Shown piece after piece: positions 27,722-36,948 of a stretch of 64,000 nucleotides of DNA. Position numbers and translations under genes: made by a program. The notes under the pieces are model-generated. The model searched no databases. It was not told where the DNA came from and was given only the letters and a program-made list of their open reading frames with translations. Positions within the stretch are counted from its first letter, which is position 1. The number at the start of each line of letters is the position of its first letter. Source of the stretch: Streptomyces luteogriseus (GTDB taxonomy: Bacteria; Actinomycetota; Actinomycetes; Streptomycetales; Streptomycetaceae); NCBI RefSeq assembly GCF_014205055.1, contig NZ_JACHMS010000001.1, forward strand, positions 2,976,001 through 3,040,000, written 5' to 3'.

Positions 27722-28969
27722 TTACCCAGCCACGGGCAGGGTCAGACTGCTCCTTGCCAGTACGCGGGCCAGTGATTCCACCACCTCCGGGGCGTACGTC
27801 CCGGCGGTGGCGAGCCGGAGTTCCTCCAGCGCCGTCAGCGGCCCGCCGGGCCCTCCTTCCCGGGACTTCTCCTCGTACGCGTTCACGGCACGGACGATTC
27901 GCGCGGCGAGCGGCTGCTCGGCGTAGGGGTCGGCCTGCCGTTCCACGACGACGGCCACCGCCTCGTCGACGCCCGTCTGCCGGACGACGGCTCCGCCGAG
28001 CAGGGCGATCCGCCGCTGCTCCGCGGCGGGCAGCGCGGCGGTGGCGCCCGACGGAACGGGGTCGACGAGGCTCAGCTGGCCGATGTCGTGCATGAGCGCG
28101 GCGTACTCCAGCACGGCGAGCTCGGGTTCGGTGAGCCCCAGGTCACGCCCCACCGCCTTGCTGACCACGGCGACGCGCCGGGCGTGCCCGGCCGGGGTGT
28201 ATCCGGCGACCTCGGTGGCCCGGGCGAGGGAGGCGATGGTCTGCCGGTAGGTCGCCCGGACGGCGGCGTACCGGCGGAACGCCATCTGGGCGAGCAGCAG
28301 CGGCACGGAGAAGACAGGCAGCGCCCACAGCCCCACCACGGCGACCGCCAGCGCCATCACCGCCCCGGTCGCGATGACGGCGGACCCGATGCCGTACACG
28401 GCCCGCAGCTCGTCCCGCAGCACCGGCCCGAAGGGCCAGCCGGTGCGGGTGTGGGCCAGGGCGGCGGCGAACACCGCGTCGCACAGCGCGGTCAGGGACA
28501 GCAGCGCCAGGAGCAGCAGGGCGTAGGCGGGTCCGCCCCAGTCGTCGAACATGCCCCGGTTGTAGGGGGGCTGGAAGCACACGGCGACGAATCCGACGGT
28601 GAGCACGCGGCGCGCCAGGTGGTCGAGGGTGGGTCCCTGCCCGCGTGCGACGTGCGGGACGCTGCCGAGCAGGGAGGCGGCCAGCACGACGGCGACGACC
28701 TGGGCGGGGCCGTGGTGGGTGGCCCGTCCGCCGGCTTCCCCGAGCAGGGCGTAGGAGAGGGCCGCGGCGGCCCCGAGGGGCGCCGGTTCCCGGACCCGGG
28801 CGCCGTTGCGCCGGGTGAGCTCGCCGACGGTGACGAGGACGCCGAAGGCGAGGGCGACCCGGGGTTCGTCCAGGCCGTGGTGGAAGGTGACGGCGAGGGA
28901 ACCGGTCGCGAAGAGGGCGGCGCAGGCGTGGACGAGGGTGAGGAGCGGTGGCGGCCGGTACGCGCTCAC
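27722..28969 (-). CDS. Membrane protein with a degenerate HD phosphohydrolase domain
   Basis: 415 residues from a GTG at 28969. About six membrane spans fill residues 1-225, followed by an HD domain: GHARRVAVVSKAVGRDLGL and YAALMHDIGQLSL with the metal-binding HD pair. The GYP part (HHE...GxGYP) found in the next gene is missing, so it is unlikely to be a full cyclic-di-GMP phosphodiesterase by itself. Its GTG start overlaps the stop of the HD-GYP gene (GTGA at 28966-28969), so the two are co-translated and may act as a pair in the membrane. Confidence 0.85.
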   Translation of the reverse strand: MSAYRPPPLLTLVHACAALFATGSLAVTFHHGLDEPRVALAFGVLVTVGELTRRNGARVREPAPLGAAAALSYALLGEAGGRATHHGPAQVVAVVLAASLLGSVPHVARGQGPTLDHLARRVLTVGFVAVCFQPPYNRGMFDDWGGPAYALLLLALLSLTALCDAVFAAALAHTRTGWPFGPVLRDELRAVYGIGSAVIATGAVMALAVAVVGLWALPVFSVPLLLAQMAFRRYAAVRATYRQTIASLARATEVAGYTPAGHARRVAVVSKAVGRDLGLTEPELAVLEYAALMHDIGQLSLVDPVPSGATAALPAAEQRRIALLGGAVVRQTGVDEAVAVVVERQADPYAEQPLAARIVRAVNAYEEKSREGGPGGPLTALEELRLATAGTYAPEVVESLARVLARSSLTLPVAG

Positions 28970-30303
28970 CGGTGCGCTCCCGGACGGCCGGCCAGGTGGG
29001 TGCCGGGCGGAGGCACGCGGGACGGGCGGGTCTCCTCGTCGCCGGCGGTCACGGCGGGGTGCCATCCCGTGCGCCCGACGGCCTCGACCAGCGCCGCGAC
29101 CATCACCGGGTCGAACTGGCTGCCCGCGCACCGCTCCAGCTCCGCCAGGGCCACGGAGACGGGCCGGGCCCTGCTGTAGCTGCGGGTGGAGGTCATGGCG
29201 TCGAAGGCGTCCGCGACGGCCACGACCCGTGCGGACTCGGGGATCTGACGGCCCACCAGGCCGTAGGGGTAGCCGCTGCCGTCGAGCCGCTCGTGGTGGT
29301 GCAGCACGGCGGCGCGGGCCTCGCCGAGGAAGCCGATGCCGCGCACCATCTCGTGCCCGTATTCGGGGTGCAGCTCGATCACCCGCCGTTCCTCGGGGGT
29401 GAGCGGCCCGTCCTTCCTGAGCAGCCGGGTGGGCACGCCCAGCTTGCCCACGTCGTGCAGGATCCCGGCGAAGCGGAGCACCTCCACGCGCTCGTCGGCC
29501 ATGCCCAGCTCGCGCGCGATCATCATGGAGGCCTGCCCGACGCGCTCGCTGTGCCCGCGGGTGTACTCGTCCTTGATGTCGACGGCCTGCACCAGCGCCC
29601 GGATGGTCGCCTGATGGGCGGCGCGTTCCCGGTGGTACTGCGCGAACGCCCACCACGAGACGCACATGGGCAGCAGGACGAGCAGCGCGGAGACGGGTCC
29701 GTAGGGGCTGCGCCACAGGACAGCCATCATCAGCCCGGCGAGGCCGTGCACGGCGATCGGCGCGAGCGAGCGGGCCACCAGGCCGCGCCAGGCCCTCCGC
29801 GCTGGCACCCGTTCCGCCACGGCCAGGATGCCGCCGTCGAGCAGCGCGAGTACCAGGCAGAACGCCAGTACGGCCGCTCCGGCCGGCCCGAGGGCGTACG
29901 GGACGTCGCCCGCCGCGACCGCGTCCCGCCCGCCGCACAGCCGGTGCACCTCGGCCGCGGCCCACACCCCGAGGACGAGCTGGGCGGCCCGCCACACGCG
30001 CCGCAGCGCCACGGGCCGCTGCGCGACCTGCGAGAGCAGCGCGCCGGGCACGACCACCAAGGCCGCCGCGGGTGCCGGCAGCAGGAAGGCACCGGCGAGC
30101 AGGACGGGGTAGAAGGTCCCGGCCGGGTGGGAGATCCCCACGAACCGGGACCGGGCCACGCGCTCGCAGCCCGCGTACAGCGCCGCGAGCAGCGCGGCCG
30201 CCCACCAGGGCGTGCGGACGCCCGGCAGGGGCAGCAGGCAGAGCAGCGCGGCGATGGCGACACAGGCGATATAGACACGTGCCCGCGCCGGTACCGCTGT
30301 CAT
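28966..30303 (-). CDS. Membrane-bound HD-GYP domain protein
   Basis: 445 residues: six or so N-terminal spans (about 1-215), then a complete HD-GYP domain with EYTRGHSERVGQ, FAGILHDVGKLGV (HD dyad), ELHPEYGHEMV and HHHERLDGSGYPYGL. HD-GYP proteins hydrolyse cyclic di-GMP or related nucleotides; cyclic di-GMP controls development in Streptomyces. The enzyme assignment is by motif. It ends Pro/Arg-rich and is coupled by a 4-bp overlap to the downstream HD-like membrane protein. Confidence 0.88.
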   Translation of the reverse strand: MTAVPARARVYIACVAIAALLCLLPLPGVRTPWWAAALLAALYAGCERVARSRFVGISHPAGTFYPVLLAGAFLLPAPAAALVVVPGALLSQVAQRPVALRRVWRAAQLVLGVWAAAEVHRLCGGRDAVAAGDVPYALGPAGAAVLAFCLVLALLDGGILAVAERVPARRAWRGLVARSLAPIAVHGLAGLMMAVLWRSPYGPVSALLVLLPMCVSWWAFAQYHRERAAHQATIRALVQAVDIKDEYTRGHSERVGQASMMIARELGMADERVEVLRFAGILHDVGKLGVPTRLLRKDGPLTPEERRVIELHPEYGHEMVRGIGFLGEARAAVLHHHERLDGSGYPYGLVGRQIPESARVVAVADAFDAMTSTRSYSRARPVSVALAELERCAGSQFDPVMVAALVEAVGRTGWHPAVTAGDEETRPSRVPPPGTHLAGRPGAHR

Positions 30304-30475
30304 GAGCCCCTCCCCCGGCCATGTCCGTCAGGCACCGGAGCCTAGGACGGCGGCAGGGGGTCCGCGGGTCGATCACCCGCGGATTAGCACGTTCGAGTGA
30401 CGTGTTCGAGGGTGAGTACCCCTTCGAGGGTGACTACCCGTGCGGAAAGCGGGGTAGTTGAAAAGCGCAGGAGTG

Positions 30476-30787
30476 TCAGGACTCCTGGGGCGTGGCGGGC
30501 GAGGCCGTGACGTCCTGATCGGGGACGGCCTGGCCGGAGCGGATCAGGTCGATCCGCCCCATGACCTTGTCCCGCAGGTCGCCCGGCACGTCGTCGTGTC
30601 CGCAGCAGCGCTTGACGAGCTTCTTCACGGCCTGCTCGAGCCCGTACTTCTCGAGGCAGGGCGAGCACTCCTCGAAGTGGTGCTCGAACTTCACGCAGTC
30701 CGAGTCCGGCATCTCACGGTCGAGGAACTCGTAGAGATGATCGAGGATTTCGCTGCAATCCGTCTCGTGCGGCTCTCCGCAGCTCAT
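30476..30787 (-). CDS. rsrA: Thiol-disulfide switched zinc anti-sigma factor RsrA
   Basis: 103 residues with the ZAS signature: C3, C11, H37, C41 and C44 (HHFEECSPC), plus C31, C61 and C62, at the same positions as S. coelicolor RsrA. Reduced zinc-bound RsrA holds SigR; oxidation forms a disulfide involving C11 and releases it. Its ATG overlaps the sigR stop (4 bp), the standard sigR-rsrA arrangement. A serine/proline-rich tail ends the protein. Confidence 0.95.
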   Translation of the reverse strand: MSCGEPHETDCSEILDHLYEFLDREMPDSDCVKFEHHFEECSPCLEKYGLEQAVKKLVKRCCGHDDVPGDLRDKVMGRIDLIRSGQAVPDQDVTASPATPQES

Positions 30788-31470
30788 GACCCCGAGCCTT
30801 TCGCTTCGTTCGACTCTCCGGCACCGGCCGGGACCATCCCGCGGTCACGGGCGTAGTCCTCCAGCATGCCGCGCAGCTGACGGCGGCCCCGGTGCAGCCG
30901 GGACATCACCGTACCGATGGGTGTCCCCATGATGTCGGCGATCTCCTTGTAGGCAAACCCCTCGACGTCCGCGAGATAGACGGCGATGCGGAACTCCTCG
31001 GGGATCGCCTGGAGCGCCTGCTTCACGTCCGAGTCGGGCAGGTGGTCGAGCGCCTGCGACTCCGCGGAGCGCAGACCCGTCGACATGTGCGACTCGGCGC
31101 GGGCGAGCTGCCAGTCCTCGATCTCCTCGGCCGCGGAGCGCTGGGGCTCGCGCTGCTTCTTGCGGTACGAGTTGATGAAGGTGTTGGTGAGGATCCGGTA
31201 CAGCCACGCCTTGAGGTTGGTGCCCTCGCGGAACTGGTGGAAGGACGCGTACGCCTTGGCGTACGTCTCCTGCACCAGGTCCTCGGCGTCGGCCGGGTTG
31301 CGCGTCATGCGCAGCGCGGCCGAGTACATCTGGTCGAGGAACTCGAGCGCGTCCCGCTCGAAGCGCGCACTGCGCTCCGCGGCCGTCTCCGCGCCCGTGC
31401 CGCCCTGGCCCTCGGGCTGCTCCGCCTGGCCGTTGTCGGTCCCTGCGTCGGTCCCTGTGACCGGACCCAC
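30784..31470 (-). CDS. sigR: ECF sigma factor SigR (disulfide stress)
   Basis: 228 residues from the GTG at 31470. Region 2 is [20 protein letters not shown] and [20 protein letters not shown]; region 4 is [20 protein letters not shown] and [20 protein letters not shown]. SigR transcribes thioredoxin, mycothiol and Fe-S repair genes from GGAAT-N18-GTT promoters. Such a promoter lies upstream (31694-31720), giving positive autoregulation. A second start 55 codons upstream gives the larger unstable SigR' form known from S. coelicolor. Coupled to rsrA by a 4-bp overlap. Confidence 0.95.
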   Translation of the reverse strand: MGPVTGTDAGTDNGQAEQPEGQGGTGAETAAERSARFERDALEFLDQMYSAALRMTRNPADAEDLVQETYAKAYASFHQFREGTNLKAWLYRILTNTFINSYRKKQREPQRSAAEEIEDWQLARAESHMSTGLRSAESQALDHLPDSDVKQALQAIPEEFRIAVYLADVEGFAYKEIADIMGTPIGTVMSRLHRGRRQLRGMLEDYARDRGMVPAGAGESNEAKGSGS

Positions 31471-31635
31471 CTCCTCGAGTGTTCTCGTGAGACCGAGACC
31501 GGTCTCACCCGAATCGGAGGATAGACGACGATCCGGTCCGCCCGCCGCCCGAATAGGGGCGGTCCTGGCCGCGTGCAGCACCGTCCAGTCCAGGTCGGCG
31601 CGGCTGCTGCGGGTCGGGCAGATGGTCGAACCCAT
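31471..31635 (-). other. N-terminal extension encoding SigR' (alternative start)
   Basis: An in-frame ATG at 31635 begins [17 protein letters not shown] and adds exactly 55 codons to SigR, the size described for the stress-induced, rapidly degraded SigR'. A GTAGGAGAGGGAG ribosome-binding region precedes it. The constitutive promoter for the shorter form should lie inside this segment. Confidence 0.8.
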
Positions 31636-31693
31636 GCGGCGGACTCCCTCTCCTACGACGTCGGCGCTGGTCTCCAGCACGTACGTCCCGCAC

Positions 31694-31720
31694 AACAGTG
31701 ACCGCCGCCCCGGCATTCCC
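31694..31720 (-). promoter_or_regulatory. SigR-dependent promoter (sigRp2)
   Basis: Read on the minus strand: GGGAAT at 31720-31715, an exact 18-nt spacer, GTT at 31696-31694. This is the full SigR consensus. It lies just 3' of the neighbouring hydrolase gene and fires into the SigR' start. Confidence 0.92.
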
Positions 31721-31726
31721 GAAGCT

Positions 31727-32383
31727 TTACCCGAGTGACCCGGTCCACTCCACGACCGCGTCCGTGATGACCGCCACGGCCTCGTCCTGCGAGATGTGCG
31801 CACGTTTCGGCACGGCGAAGCCATGATCCCCGTACGGGATCTCCACGAGCGCGTACGTCCCCTCGGGGAACTCCGCCGGCTTGCCGAACGGGTCGTTGCC
31901 GCCCTGCACGACCAGGGTGGGCACCCCGGAGCCCAGCAGCTCGTCGGCGCGGGACTTCTCCGGCTTGCCCGGGGGGTGGAGCGGGAAGCTGAGCGCGAGC
32001 ACGGCGTGGGCGCCCAGCTCGGTCGCGGTGCGGCAGGCCACCCGGGCCCCGGCGCTGCGGCCGCCGGAGATCACCGGCAGTCCGGGCTTCGCCAGCGCGG
32101 GCCAGATACCGCGCCAGCCGGTGTCCAGGGTCTTCGGGGCGGGCGCCAGCTTCTTCCCGGCCACCCGCCAGGGCTGTTCCACCCGGGCGACGGTCACGCC
32201 GTGGGCGGGCAGGACCTCGGCCAGGGCCGTCAGGTCGCGGGCCTCGATGCCGCCGCCCGCGCCGTGGCCGACGGCGAGGACCAGCCGGGCCTTCTTCGCC
32301 TCGTGCCAGGTGATGCGGGCGGTGCCGGCCTCGGTCTCGACGGTCTCGGTGGTCGTGCGGGCCGTCTTCGTCACATGCGTCAC
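31727..32383 (-). CDS. Alpha/beta hydrolase family protein (dienelactone-hydrolase-like)
   Basis: 218 residues. The nucleophile elbow is GGRSAGAR (Ser), the acid is likely the Asp in QGGNDPFG, and the His is in YGDHGF, in the right order for a catalytic triad. The oxyanion region is VGHGAGGG. The compact size fits the KANL3/Tex30-like group. The substrate is unknown. It lies immediately upstream of the SigR promoter in the same direction, and 1 bp downstream of the SRAP gene, so it may be co-transcribed with that gene. Confidence 0.85.
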   Translation of the reverse strand: MTHVTKTARTTTETVETEAGTARITWHEAKKARLVLAVGHGAGGGIEARDLTALAEVLPAHGVTVARVEQPWRVAGKKLAPAPKTLDTGWRGIWPALAKPGLPVISGGRSAGARVACRTATELGAHAVLALSFPLHPPGKPEKSRADELLGSGVPTLVVQGGNDPFGKPAEFPEGTYALVEIPYGDHGFAVPKRAHISQDEAVAVITDAVVEWTGSLG

Positions 32384-32384
32384 G

Positions 32385-33200
32385 TCAGAAGAGTGTGCCC
32401 TCTTCGGGCCCTTCCAGCTCCTTCAGCAGCTCCGGCCCGTTGTTGCGGACGTTGCTGACGGCCGTGGCGACCGGGTAGGCGCGCATCAGCCCGGCGGGCG
32501 GCGGGGCGAGCAGCTCGCGCAGGTCGTCGGCGTCCGTGCGGGAGGGGTCCAGCCAGGCGTCCCAGCGGTCGGGCGTCAGCATCAGCGGCATCCGGGGGTG
32601 GATCTCGGCGAGCGCCCGCGGCCCGTCGGCCGGGGACACCGCGAGCGGGCTCTGCTCGGCCTCCGTGGTGATGACCGAGCACGTCACCCACCAGGCCTGC
32701 GGATGGTCGTCCGGCAGCGTCTTGTCACGCCAGAACTCGTACAGCCCGGCCATCGCGAAGACCGACCCGTCGGCCGGGGTCACGAAGTACGGCTGCTTGC
32801 GGGGCCGCTTCTTCCTGCCCTCGACCTCCAGCTCGCGCTCCTGGGAGCCGGTGACCCACTCGTAGTAGCCGTCGGCGGGCAGGATGCAGCGCCGGGAGGT
32901 GAAGGCGCGGCGGTAGGACGGCTTCTCATGGACGGTCTCGGCACGGGCGTTGATCATCCGGGCGCCGCCCTCGGGGGTCTTCGACCAGGACGGCACCAGT
33001 CCCCACTTCAGCGTGCGCAGCTGCCGAACCGGCCGCGGGTCGTCCGCGTCTTTCAGGGGGCGGTCCAGGACGGCGTAGACCTCTTTGGTGGGTGCCACGT
33101 TGTAGTCCGGCGCGAGGGTCTCCTCGGGCTCCCACTTCTCGATCTCAAAGATTCCTGCGAGATCCTCTGGCCTACGACTCGCTGAATACCGTCCGCACAT
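32385..33200 (-). CDS. SOS response-associated peptidase (SRAP/YedK/HMCES)
   Basis: 271 residues beginning CGRYSAS after the initiator Met. Once Met is removed, Cys2 becomes the N-terminal catalytic residue that crosslinks to abasic sites in single-stranded DNA, protecting them during replication. Other conserved parts are APDYNVAPTKEVYAVL, INARAETVHEKPSYR (Asn and Glu of the active site) and RRCILPADGYYEW. The ATG at 33200 is fixed by the need for Cys2, although the frame opens at 33272. It ends 1 bp before the hydrolase gene. Confidence 0.93.
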   Translation of the reverse strand: MCGRYSASRRPEDLAGIFEIEKWEPEETLAPDYNVAPTKEVYAVLDRPLKDADDPRPVRQLRTLKWGLVPSWSKTPEGGARMINARAETVHEKPSYRRAFTSRRCILPADGYYEWVTGSQERELEVEGRKKRPRKQPYFVTPADGSVFAMAGLYEFWRDKTLPDDHPQAWWVTCSVITTEAEQSPLAVSPADGPRALAEIHPRMPLMLTPDRWDAWLDPSRTDADDLRELLAPPPAGLMRAYPVATAVSNVRNNGPELLKELEGPEEGTLF

Positions 33201-33303
33201 ACGTGCCACACTGCCAGGCCCACCCGTCGCCCGACCACCACCCCTCAACGACGGCGCTGCGCGCCGCCCCAATTGGATCGCCCACAGGGAGCCAAAGCCT
33301 TAC

Positions 33304-34026
33304 ATGGACAGCACCGCAACCGCCTCGCTCGCCTCCCTCTGGGGCGAGGTGTCCGGCACGCAGCCCGACCCCGACCTGTGGGTGGTGATCGCGACCCTGG
33401 GCGCCGCGCTCGCCGTGGTGATCCCGCACGGCCTGTGGCGCATATCCCGCAACGCCATCACCATCGCCCACGAGGGCGGCCACGGGCTCGTGGCCCTGCT
33501 CACCGGCCGCACTCTCACCGGCATACGCCTGCACTCGGACACCAGCGGCCTGACCGTCAGCCGCGGCAAGCCGCACGGCATCGGCATGATCCTGACCGCC
33601 GCCGCGGGCTACACCGCCCCGCCCCTGCTGGGTCTGGGTGGCGCGGCCCTGCTGGGCGGGGGCCGCATCACGCTCCTGCTGTGGCTGGCCACGGCCCTGC
33701 TGCTGGCCATGCTCGTGATGATCCGCAACGCCTACGGCGCCCTGACCATGCTCGTCACCGGCGGTCTGTTCGTGCTGGTGTCCTGGCTGGCCGGGCCCCA
33801 GGTCCAGGCGGCGTTCGCGTACGCGGTGGTGTGGTTCCTGCTGATCGGCGGGGTCCGCCCGGCCTTCGAGCTCCAGGCGAAGCGGGCGCGGGGCGGGGCG
33901 GGCGACTCGGACGCGGACCAGCTGTCGCGGCTGACGCACGTGCCGGCGGGGCTGTGGTTCTTCCTCTTCCACGCGGTGTCGCTGTGCTCGCTGATCGGCG
34001 GCGGGCGCTGGCTGCTGGAGATGTGA
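33304..34026 (+). CDS. M50-type membrane metalloprotease-like protein
   Basis: 240 residues with about six membrane spans. The zinc-protease motif HEGGH is at 56-60 at the start of a span (AITIAHEGGHGLVALLTG), typical of intramembrane site-2 proteases of the M50B group. A later conserved span is GLTVSRGKPHGIGMILTAAA. No PDZ domain is visible. The substrate is unknown; members of this group act in regulated intramembrane proteolysis. It is divergent from the SRAP gene. Confidence 0.85.
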   Translation: MDSTATASLASLWGEVSGTQPDPDLWVVIATLGAALAVVIPHGLWRISRNAITIAHEGGHGLVALLTGRTLTGIRLHSDTSGLTVSRGKPHGIGMILTAAAGYTAPPLLGLGGAALLGGGRITLLLWLATALLLAMLVMIRNAYGALTMLVTGGLFVLVSWLAGPQVQAAFAYAVVWFLLIGGVRPAFELQAKRARGGAGDSDADQLSRLTHVPAGLWFFLFHAVSLCSLIGGGRWLLEM

Positions 34027-34136
34027 CGGCCTGCCCGAGGGGCACGTGGCCACCACGGGGTGCGGCTCCGCCCCGCGGGCGCGACCGGCCCCCACGGCAC
34101 CGCACTCGGAAGTCGGCCTGCTTATAAAGTGGGGCC

Positions 34137-35453
34137 ATGGCCCCGAACACCGCAGACACCGCCCTCTGGCCCGCCCCGCACGCGAGCGGAGCCGTCGACG
34201 CGACGGTCCACGTGCCCGGGTCCAAGTCGGTCACCAACCGTGCCCTGGTCCTCGCCTCCCTCGCCTCCGAGCCCGGCTGGCTGCGCCGCCCCCTGCGCTC
34301 TCGGGACACGCTGCTGATGGCCGGGGCGCTGCGCGCGATGGGCATCGAGATCGAGGAGGGCGTCGGCCCCGACGGCACCGGTGAGGCCTGGCGGGTGATC
34401 CCCTCGGGCCTGCGCGGCCCGGCCACGGTCGACGTCGGCAACGCCGGCACGGTGATGCGGTTCCTGCCGCCGGTCTCCGCGCTCGCCGACGGCCCCGTCC
34501 GGTTCGACGGCGACCCCCGCTCCTACGAGCGCCCGCTGAACGGCGTCATCGACGCGCTGCGTCAGCTCGGCGCCCGGATCGACGACGACGGCCGCGGCGC
34601 CCTGCCGATGACCGTGCACGGCAACGGTGCCCTCGAAGGCGGCACGGTCACCGTGGACGCCTCCTCCTCGTCCCAGTTCGTGAGCGCCCTGCTGCTGTCC
34701 GGGCCGCGCTTCAACCAGGGCGTCGAGGTCCGCCACACCGGCGCCACGCTGCCTTCCATGCCGCACATCCGCATGACCGTCGACATGCTGCGCGCGGTCG
34801 GCGCCCAGGTGGACACGCCCGAGTCGGGCGGCGAGCCGAACGTCTGGCGGGTCTCTCCGGGCGCCCTGCTAGGCCGGGACCTGGTCATCGAGCCGGACCT
34901 GTCCAACGCGCAGCCGTTCCTCGCGGCGGCACTGGTGACCGGCGGCAAGGTCGTCGTGCCGGACTGGCCCTCCCGCACCACGCAACCCGGTGACCGGCTG
35001 CGCGAGATCTTCACCGAGATGGGTGGCTCCTGCGAACTGACCGAGTACGGGCTGGTGTTCACCGGCACCGGCTCGATCCACGGCATCGACGTCGACCTGG
35101 GCGAGGTCGGCGAGCTGACGCCGGGCATCGCGGCGGTCGCGGCCCTCGCGGACTCCCCGTCGACCCTGCGCGGCGTGGCCCACCTGCGGCTGCACGAGAC
35201 GGACCGACTGGCGGCACTGACCAAGGAGATCAACGAACTCGGCGGCGACGTGACGGAGACCGCCGACGGTCTGCACATCCGCCCGCGCCGGCTGCACGGC
35301 GGGATCTTCCACACCTACGACGACCACCGCATGGCCACGGCCGGCGCGATCATCGGACTCGCGGTGGAGGGCGTGCAGATCGAGAACGTGGCGACGACGG
35401 CCAAGACGCTGCCCGACTTCCCCGATCTGTGGACCGGGATGCTCGGGGCGTAG
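34137..35453 (+). CDS. aroA: 3-Phosphoshikimate 1-carboxyvinyltransferase (EPSP synthase)
   Basis: 438 residues. It joins shikimate-3-phosphate and phosphoenolpyruvate in the aromatic amino acid pathway. Motifs are [18 protein letters not shown] at the N-terminus, [13 protein letters not shown] (PEP/glyphosate loop), [14 protein letters not shown] and THDDHRMAT-like [12 protein letters not shown] near the end. It is followed 17 bp later by rsgA in the same direction, the usual aroA-rsgA pair. Confidence 0.95.
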   Translation: MAPNTADTALWPAPHASGAVDATVHVPGSKSVTNRALVLASLASEPGWLRRPLRSRDTLLMAGALRAMGIEIEEGVGPDGTGEAWRVIPSGLRGPATVDVGNAGTVMRFLPPVSALADGPVRFDGDPRSYERPLNGVIDALRQLGARIDDDGRGALPMTVHGNGALEGGTVTVDASSSSQFVSALLLSGPRFNQGVEVRHTGATLPSMPHIRMTVDMLRAVGAQVDTPESGGEPNVWRVSPGALLGRDLVIEPDLSNAQPFLAAALVTGGKVVVPDWPSRTTQPGDRLREIFTEMGGSCELTEYGLVFTGTGSIHGIDVDLGEVGELTPGIAAVAALADSPSTLRGVAHLRLHETDRLAALTKEINELGGDVTETADGLHIRPRRLHGGIFHTYDDHRMATAGAIIGLAVEGVQIENVATTAKTLPDFPDLWTGMLGA

Positions 35454-35470
35454 GACGCAGGGATCACGTC

Positions 35471-36481
35471 ATGCGCCGCTACGGCAAGCACACCGACGAG
35501 GACGACATCCGCACCCGTCCGGGCCGCCGGAACACCCGGCCCCGGACGAACATCCGCCCCAAGCACGAGGACGCCGCCGAGGGCCTGGTCCTCACCGTCG
35601 ACCGGGGCCGCCTGACCTGCCTCGTCGGGGACCGGGTGGTCCTGGCGATGAAGGCTCGCGAGCTCGGCCGCAAGGCCGCGGTCGTCGGCGACCGGGTGGC
35701 CATCGTGGGCGACCTGACGGGCAAGAAGGACTCACTCGCGAGGATCGTGCGCATCGAGGAACGCACCTCCGTCCTGCGCCGCACGGCGGACGACGACGAT
35801 CCCTACGAGCGTGTGGTCGTGGCCAACGCCGACCAGCTGGCGGTCGTCACCGCCCTGGCCGACCCGGAGCCCCGCCCCCGCCTGATCGACCGCTGCCTGG
35901 TCGCGGCCTACGCCGGCGGCCTGGAGCCGCTGCTGGTCCTGACCAAGTCGGACCTCGCCCCGCCCGACAAGCTGCTGGAGCTGTACGGTCACCTCGACAT
36001 CCCCTACGTCGTGACCAGCCGCGAGGAACTGCAGAACGGCACCGCCCTCGCTCGCGTGCGCGAGCAGCTCGACGGCAAGATCACCGCGTTCGTCGGCCAC
36101 TCCGGCGTCGGCAAGACGACTCTGGTCAACTCGCTGGTTCCGGAGGAGCAGCGGCGTACGACCGGGCACGTGAACGCGGTGACGGGCCGCGGGCGCCACA
36201 CCACCACCTCGGCGTTGGCGCTGCCGCTGTCGGGCAACGATGGCTGGGTCATCGACACACCGGGCCTGCGGTCCTTCGGGCTGCACCACGTGGACCCGTC
36301 CCAGGTCATCCACGCCTTCCCCGATCTGGAGCCGGGCACCGAGGGCTGCCCGCGCGCGTGCAGCCACGACGAGCCGGACTGCGCGCTGGACGCGTGGGTG
36401 GCCGAGGGGCACGCGGATCCGGCGCGGCTGTACTCGCTGCGCCGGATGCTGGCCACGCGCGAGCGCAAGGAAGGCGACTGA
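35471..36481 (+). CDS. rsgA: Ribosome small-subunit GTPase RsgA
   Basis: 336 residues with an N-terminal OB-fold (about 35-110) and a circularly permuted GTPase domain in G4-G1-G3 order: TKSDL, then GHSGVGKTTLVN, then DTPGLRSFGL. The C-terminal zinc site is CPRACSHDEPDC. It releases late 30S assembly factors. Start ATG at 35471; the open frame reaches further back into the aroA 3' end. Co-transcribed with aroA by spacing. Confidence 0.94.
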   Translation: MRRYGKHTDEDDIRTRPGRRNTRPRTNIRPKHEDAAEGLVLTVDRGRLTCLVGDRVVLAMKARELGRKAAVVGDRVAIVGDLTGKKDSLARIVRIEERTSVLRRTADDDDPYERVVVANADQLAVVTALADPEPRPRLIDRCLVAAYAGGLEPLLVLTKSDLAPPDKLLELYGHLDIPYVVTSREELQNGTALARVREQLDGKITAFVGHSGVGKTTLVNSLVPEEQRRTTGHVNAVTGRGRHTTTSALALPLSGNDGWVIDTPGLRSFGLHHVDPSQVIHAFPDLEPGTEGCPRACSHDEPDCALDAWVAEGHADPARLYSLRRMLATRERKEGD

Positions 36482-36617
36482 CCTCCGCGTTGTTTGTCCT
36501 GGCGTGCGGACGGTAAGTGCATAATCGCACCCAAGCCGGATGCAAGCCCGACCAGAGCCTGACGAGCGACGGAACTGACGAAGTGGTCACTGAACGTGGG
36601 ATACGGGAGGACGACTC

Positions 36618-36941
36618 ATGGCGTGGCTGCTGGTCATCGTGGCCGGGTTGCTCGAGACCGGCTTCGCGGTGTGTCTGAAGCTGTCGCACGGCTTCACCCG
36701 GCTGTGGCCGACGGTCGCGTTCTGCATCTTCGCCCTCGGCAGCTTCGGCCTGCTGACCCTTGCGCTGCGAAAGCTCGACGTGGGTCCCGCGTACGCGGTG
36801 TGGACCGGCATCGGGGCGGCGGGAACGGCCATCTACGGCATGATTTTCCTGGGCGACCTGGTGTCCACCCTGAAGATCGTGTCGATCAGTCTCGTCATCA
36901 TCGGCGTGGTCGGGCTGCAGTTGTCGGGGTCGGCACACTGA
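36618..36941 (+). CDS. Small multidrug resistance (SMR) family transporter
   Basis: 107 residues with four membrane spans. The essential membrane glutamate is E13 in LLETGFAVCLK, and the dimer-forming last span is SISLVIIGVVGLQLSG. SMR proteins export quaternary cations or, in the Gdx/SugE clade, guanidinium; I cannot decide between these from sequence alone. A GGGAGGACG ribosome-binding site precedes the ATG. It converges with a TetR gene 7 bp away. Confidence 0.9.
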   Translation: MAWLLVIVAGLLETGFAVCLKLSHGFTRLWPTVAFCIFALGSFGLLTLALRKLDVGPAYAVWTGIGAAGTAIYGMIFLGDLVSTLKIVSISLVIIGVVGLQLSGSAH

Positions 36942-36948
36942 CGCTCCG

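Noticed and set aside
36482..36617. Possible guanidine riboswitch before the SMR transporter
   Set aside because: Two ACGA occurrences exist, but I cannot fold them into the paired ACGR hairpins of guanidine-II, and guanidine-I and -III consensus parts are missing.
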